From NCBI GenBank assembly GCA_028705905.1, contig JAQWCP010000051.1:1-8179 (forward strand): a stretch of 8,179 nucleotides of DNA, in the 5' to 3' direction. This DNA comes from Oscillospiraceae bacterium (GTDB lineage: Bacteria; Bacillota; Clostridia; Oscillospirales; Oscillospiraceae). How positions within the stretch are numbered: the first letter of the stretch is position 1; the number at the start of each line of letters is the position of its first letter. This document shows positions 5,422-8,179 of this stretch, one piece after another. Under the pieces are notes generated by a model. That model did not search any database. It was not told the DNA's origin and was given only the letters and a program-made list of their open reading frames with translations. A program made the translations under genes and the position numbers.

Positions 5422-6468
5422 CTATATGTATCGGTCCGCCAATGGGAGAAAGCAGGAAAAAGCGGAAGGGATCGCGTATGTATCCTGTAGTTCGGCCCGG
5501 TTGGCCCAGACCCAGCCTTCCGGCAATACATCGCTTTGCAGGGCGACGGCTTCTGCCGTCATATGCCACTCGATATGTGTGAAAATGTGTTTTCCATTCT
5601 GTATTTCTACCGTTTGTCCGGGGGCTATGTTCCATACTTCCAAAGCGCCCGCACCGTCCCCCAGTACATTCGGGAATTCCCAAAGGCCGGACAAAAGCCC
5701 TTTTTCCGGGCGTTTGCACAGCGCCACCGCCCGTTCATAGAACAGCAAAAAAACCGTACGCGCCTCCACCCGCCGCGGTTTTTTTGGAGATTTCACGGGC
5801 AATTCTGCTGTCCGGTCATCCAAATGGGCCGTGCAAAAAAGAGCGGCGGGACACTGGTCACAAAGGGGCGCACCGTTGGGTAAGCACACGGTGGCGCCCA
5901 ACTCCATCAAAGCCTGGTTGAAGTCGCCTGGCTGGCTGAGGGGAATGATGCCGCAAATGGCGTCCCGAAAGGTCCGCTTTGTTTGCGGCGCTGCAATGTC
6001 CCCGTCAAATCCTGTGATGCGCGCAGTGACCCGCAGCACATTTCCATCAACGGCGGGGACGGGAATGCCGAATGCGATGGAAGAGATGGCGCCTGCCGTA
6101 TACGCTCCGATGCCGGCAAGAGAGAGGATTTCTTCATATGTGCTGGGGAATACGCCGTCAAATTGCTCCATAATCTGAAGCGCTGCTTTTTTTAGATTTC
6201 TGGCCCGGCTATAATACCCCAAACCCTCCCAGAGCTTCATCAACTGGTCGTCCGGAACGGCGGCCAGGTCTGCCACCGTAGGCAACGCCGAGAGGAACCG
6301 CTGGAAATATGACAAGACGGCGGCGACTCTGGTTTGTTGCAGCATGATTTCAGAAACCCAAACCCGATATGGTGTGGGTTGGCTGCGCCAGGGAAGCACC
6401 CTGGCGTGTTCTCCATACCATTGAAGCAGGGGAATTGGCAATTGCGCTAACAGGGGAAGATGAGTCAT
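5422..6468 (-). CDS. mutY: A/G-specific adenine DNA glycosylase
   Basis: Removes adenine mispaired with 8-oxoguanine in base-excision repair. From the ATG at 6468 the protein has 348 residues, a normal MutY length. The HhH-GPD domain contains PWR (26-28), SEIMLQQTRV (39-48) with catalytic Glu40, the helix-hairpin-helix LAGIGAYTAGAI (117-128) and VDGNVLRV (140-147) with catalytic Asp141. The [4Fe-4S] cluster cysteines are Cys195, Cys203, Cys206 and Cys212 (spacing 7-2-5, one residue longer in the first gap than in E. coli). The C-terminal NUDIX-like 8-oxoG recognition domain includes GLLSGLWEFPN (257-267) and HIFTHIEW (294-301). The start was chosen because AAAGGAG lies 5 nt upstream. An in-frame ATG at 6498 has no ribosome-binding site and lies at or upstream of the predicted transcription start. 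The cupin gene follows. Confidence 0.96.
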   Translation of the reverse strand: MTHLPLLAQLPIPLLQWYGEHARVLPWRSQPTPYRVWVSEIMLQQTRVAAVLSYFQRFLSALPTVADLAAVPDDQLMKLWEGLGYYSRARNLKKAALQIMEQFDGVFPSTYEEILSLAGIGAYTAGAISSIAFGIPVPAVDGNVLRVTARITGFDGDIAAPQTKRTFRDAICGIIPLSQPGDFNQALMELGATVCLPNGAPLCDQCPAALFCTAHLDDRTAELPVKSPKKPRRVEARTVFLLFYERAVALCKRPEKGLLSGLWEFPNVLGDGAGALEVWNIAPGQTVEIQNGKHIFTHIEWHMTAEAVALQSDVLPEGWVWANRAELQDTYAIPSAFSCFLPLADRYI

Positions 6469-6500
6469 GATATCTCCTTTAGAATGTTTCGATATCATTT

Positions 6501-6529
6501 AGTATAGCGCAAAAGGATCGTGGGAGCAA
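6501..6529 (-). promoter_or_regulatory. Predicted promoter of mutY-cupin
   Basis: On the minus strand TTGCTC (6529-6524) and TATACT (6506-6501) are separated by 17 bases. The -10 matches the consensus at 5 of 6 positions; the -35 is weak. It lies directly after the hbd terminator and would start transcription near 6494, leaving a leader of about 26 nt with a strong ribosome-binding site. Confidence 0.5.
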
Positions 6530-6549
6530 AGGATTTTAAAAAAATTTAC

Positions 6550-6591
6550 AAAAAAACAGGAAGGATGGCCGTGGCCATCCTTCCTGTTTTT
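6550..6591 (-). terminator. Strong intrinsic terminator after hbd
   Basis: A perfect 19-bp inverted repeat (6552-6570 and 6573-6591, core AACAGGAAGGATGGCC) has only GT between the arms. It is followed on the minus strand by seven T residues and then an AT-rich stretch. It lies 21 nt beyond the hbd stop codon. Because the stem arms end in A and T runs, it could also terminate plus-strand transcripts, but no plus-strand gene is nearby. Confidence 0.95.
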
Positions 6592-6612
6592 CTGCTGTAA
6601 AAAAGGAAAGGA

Positions 6613-7461
6613 TTATTTGTCGTATTTGAAGAAGCCTTCGCCGGATTTGCGGCCCAGCTTACCGCCGCGTACCATTTTGACAAGCAGGCCGGCCGGACGG
6701 TATTTGGGATCGCCGGTTTCTGCGAAGATAATCTTCATGATGGACAGGCAAATGTCCAAACCAATGAAGTCACCCAAAGTAAGGGGACCCATGGGATGGT
6801 TTGCGCCAAGGCGCATTGCCGTATCAATATCCTCCGGGGTTGCCACGTTGGTTTCAACAAGGCCGATGGCTTCGTTGATCATGGGAACCAGAATTCTGTT
6901 CACAACAAAACCAGGGGCTTCTGCCACTTCAACAGGCTCTTTGCTGATGGCGATGGACAGATCTTTGATGGCGTCATACGTTGCATCAGAGGTCTGGATC
7001 CCACGGATCAGCTCGATGAGCTTCATCACAGTGGCGGGGTTGAAGAAATGCATCCCGATGACTTTGTCAGGACGGTCTGTGCCAGCAGCAATCTCCGTGA
7101 TGGAAAGGGAGGAGGTGTTTGTGGCAAAGATGGTTTCGGGTTTGCAGATTTCGCCCATTGCGGTGAAGAACGTGTTTTTCACTTCAATGCTCTCTGCAAT
7201 GGCTTCCAAAACCAAATCGGCGTCAGCAGCCAGATTCATATCAGTAGAGAATGTGAGGCGACCCCAAATGGCGTCTTTTTCTTCTGCAGTCATACGTCCT
7301 TTGGAGACGAGTTTTTCCAAACTTTTTGTAATCTGGCCCATAGCTCTGTCCAGAGAAGGTTGGCGGCGATTATACAGGACAACAGTCAAACCGCTCTGGG
7401 CAAATGCCTGTGCGATGTTGGTGCCCATGGCGCCGGCGCCGGCTACCACAATTTTTTTCAT
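6613..7461 (-). CDS. hbd: 3-hydroxybutyryl-CoA dehydrogenase
   Basis: Reduces acetoacetyl-CoA to 3-hydroxybutyryl-CoA in clostridial butyrate synthesis (reversible). The 282-residue length is standard for clostridial Hbd. The Rossmann domain begins IVVAGAGAMG (4-13) with GxGxxG at 8-13. The catalytic set is visible: Ser117 in TNTSSLS, His138 in GMHFFNPA, Glu150 in KLIELIRG and Asn188 in PGFVVNRIL. The C-terminal dimerisation domain includes NHPMGPLTLGDFIGLD (221-236) and ends GEGFFKYDK. At the end of the second beta strand the sequence is LYNRR (29-33), without the acidic residue usual in NADH-specific enzymes, so NADPH use is possible. The start has GGAGG 9 nt upstream. It follows crt by 48 bp with no promoter evident between, and closes the unit before a strong terminator. 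Confidence 0.96.
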   Translation of the reverse strand: MKKIVVAGAGAMGTNIAQAFAQSGLTVVLYNRRQPSLDRAMGQITKSLEKLVSKGRMTAEEKDAIWGRLTFSTDMNLAADADLVLEAIAESIEVKNTFFTAMGEICKPETIFATNTSSLSITEIAAGTDRPDKVIGMHFFNPATVMKLIELIRGIQTSDATYDAIKDLSIAISKEPVEVAEAPGFVVNRILVPMINEAIGLVETNVATPEDIDTAMRLGANHPMGPLTLGDFIGLDICLSIMKIIFAETGDPKYRPAGLLVKMVRGGKLGRKSGEGFFKYDK

Positions 7462-7509
7462 GCTAAATTTCCTCCGTTATTTGTACTAGATTCTTAAAAT
7501 ATAGGGTTT

Positions 7510-8179
7510 TTATTTATTCTTGATATTCTTATCTTCTCTCTTCTCGAGGAATGCGCTCATGCACTCCACCTTGTCTTCTGTAGAGAAGCAAAGACCAAAT
7601 GCTTCAGCCTCAAAGGCGAGACCGGTGTTGATGTCAGTTTGCATACCCTTGCGGATGCAGAGTTTTGCCTGACGCACGGCCACCTGGGGCATGACAGCGA
7701 TGGATTCAGCCAATTCCATGGCAGCATTCATCAGCTCTTCCGGGGCAACCACTTTGTCGACGAGGCCGATAGAAAAGGCTTCATCAGCCTTGATTCTTCT
7801 GGTGCTGAGGATCAGCTCCATTGCCTTGCCATAGCCTACAATACGGGGCATTCTCTGGGTGCCGCCGAAGCCCGGGGTGATGCCCAAGCCAACTTCAGGC
7901 TGGCCAATGAGTGCTTTTTCGCTTGCAATGCGCATGTCGCAAGCCATCATCAATTCGCAGCCGCCGCCAAGAGCAAAGCCGTTTACTGCTGCGATAACGG
8001 GCTTGTCCAGGTTTTCGATCTGCAGGAAGGTCTTGTTTGCCAAAGCAGCAAAAGTCTGGCCCTCTACAGCGGTCATGGTCTTCATAGCGGCGATATCTGC
8101 GCCAGCAACGAAGGAACGGCCCTCGCCGGTCAGGATTGCAACATGAATGTCGTTGTCGTTTGCCACTTCGGTGAACACT
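7510..8179 (-). CDS. crt: 3-hydroxybutyryl-CoA dehydratase (crotonase), 5' end cut by window
   Basis: Enoyl-CoA hydratase/isomerase-family enzyme, most likely the crotonase that dehydrates 3-hydroxybutyryl-CoA to crotonyl-CoA. The 222 visible residues lack about 35-40 N-terminal residues compared with the usual length near 260, and the frame is open to the edge; the GTG at 8178 is therefore internal. The oxyanion-hole strands are RSFVAGADIAAM (21-32) and NGFALGGGCELMMACD (66-81). The two catalytic glutamates are Glu75 in GGCEL and Glu95 in GQPEVGLGITPGFGGTQRM (92-110). The C-terminal helices for CoA binding and oligomerisation are present. The tail is short and Lys-rich (EDKNIKNK). The adjacent hbd makes the butyrate-pathway role more likely than general fatty-acid beta-oxidation. 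Thiolase and butyryl-CoA dehydrogenase genes are not in the window and could lie upstream. Confidence 0.93.
   Translation of the reverse strand, partial: VFTEVANDNDIHVAILTGEGRSFVAGADIAAMKTMTAVEGQTFAALANKTFLQIENLDKPVIAAVNGFALGGGCELMMACDMRIASEKALIGQPEVGLGITPGFGGTQRMPRIVGYGKAMELILSTRRIKADEAFSIGLVDKVVAPEELMNAAMELAESIAVMPQVAVRQAKLCIRKGMQTDINTGLAFEAEAFGLCFSTEDKVECMSAFLEKREDKNIKNK

Noticed and set aside
6469..6498. Longer mutY start at 6498
   Set aside because: No ribosome-binding site, and it lies at or upstream of the predicted transcription start. The ATG at 6468 has AAAGGAG 5 nt upstream.
6617..7489. Long plus-strand open frame of 290 codons opposite hbd
   Set aside because: It is entirely antisense to a strongly supported gene. 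Its composition reflects the complement of Hbd codons, and no family motif is seen.

Overview
The window comes from a butyrate-type anaerobic Clostridium-group bacterium (Bacillota), most likely an Oscillospiraceae/Ruminococcaceae-like gut lineage. The evidence is a crt-hbd pair, strong AAAGGAG ribosome-binding sites, the ywiB(DUF1934)-argS neighbourhood known from Firmicutes, and roughly 50% GC. The placement is inference; there is no rRNA or other taxonomic marker. All nine supported genes lie on the minus strand, so transcription runs from high to low coordinates.

In the order of transcription: (1) 8179-6613 holds the 3' part of a crotonase/enoyl-CoA hydratase gene (crt) and a complete 3-hydroxybutyryl-CoA dehydrogenase gene (hbd). 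Together these catalyse the two middle steps from acetoacetyl-CoA to crotonyl-CoA. The unit ends at a very strong 19-bp-stem terminator (6550-6591). (2) 6529-4961 has a predicted promoter, mutY (adenine DNA glycosylase), a small cupin-fold gene, and a 13-bp-stem terminator. (3) 4950-4014 has a predicted promoter overlapping a perfect 14-bp palindrome, a GC-rich leader of about 80 nt that can fold, and murI (glutamate racemase, D-glutamate for peptidoglycan). I see no convincing terminator after murI. (4) 3818-240 has a good sigma-A-type promoter (TTTACA-17-TATAAT), ywiB, argS (arginyl-tRNA synthetase) and a homocysteine-S-methyltransferase-family gene, closed by a 15-bp-stem terminator. (5) 213-1 has a predicted promoter and the first 39 codons of a secreted protein with a clear signal peptide, cut by the window edge.

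For murI, mutY and ywiB the longest open frame begins upstream of the real start. I moved each start to the internal ATG that has a good Shine-Dalgarno sequence; for mutY and ywiB the upstream start also falls at or upstream of the predicted transcription start. The window is mostly housekeeping, and I see no defence island, mobile element, CRISPR array or RNA gene. The most interesting observations are protein-level departures from family motifs. The methyltransferase homologue has lost all three expected zinc-binding cysteines and other active-site motifs while keeping an intact frame. ArgS carries TIGN in place of its HIGH motif. Hbd has an Asn-Arg-Arg sequence where NADH-specific relatives carry an acidic residue.
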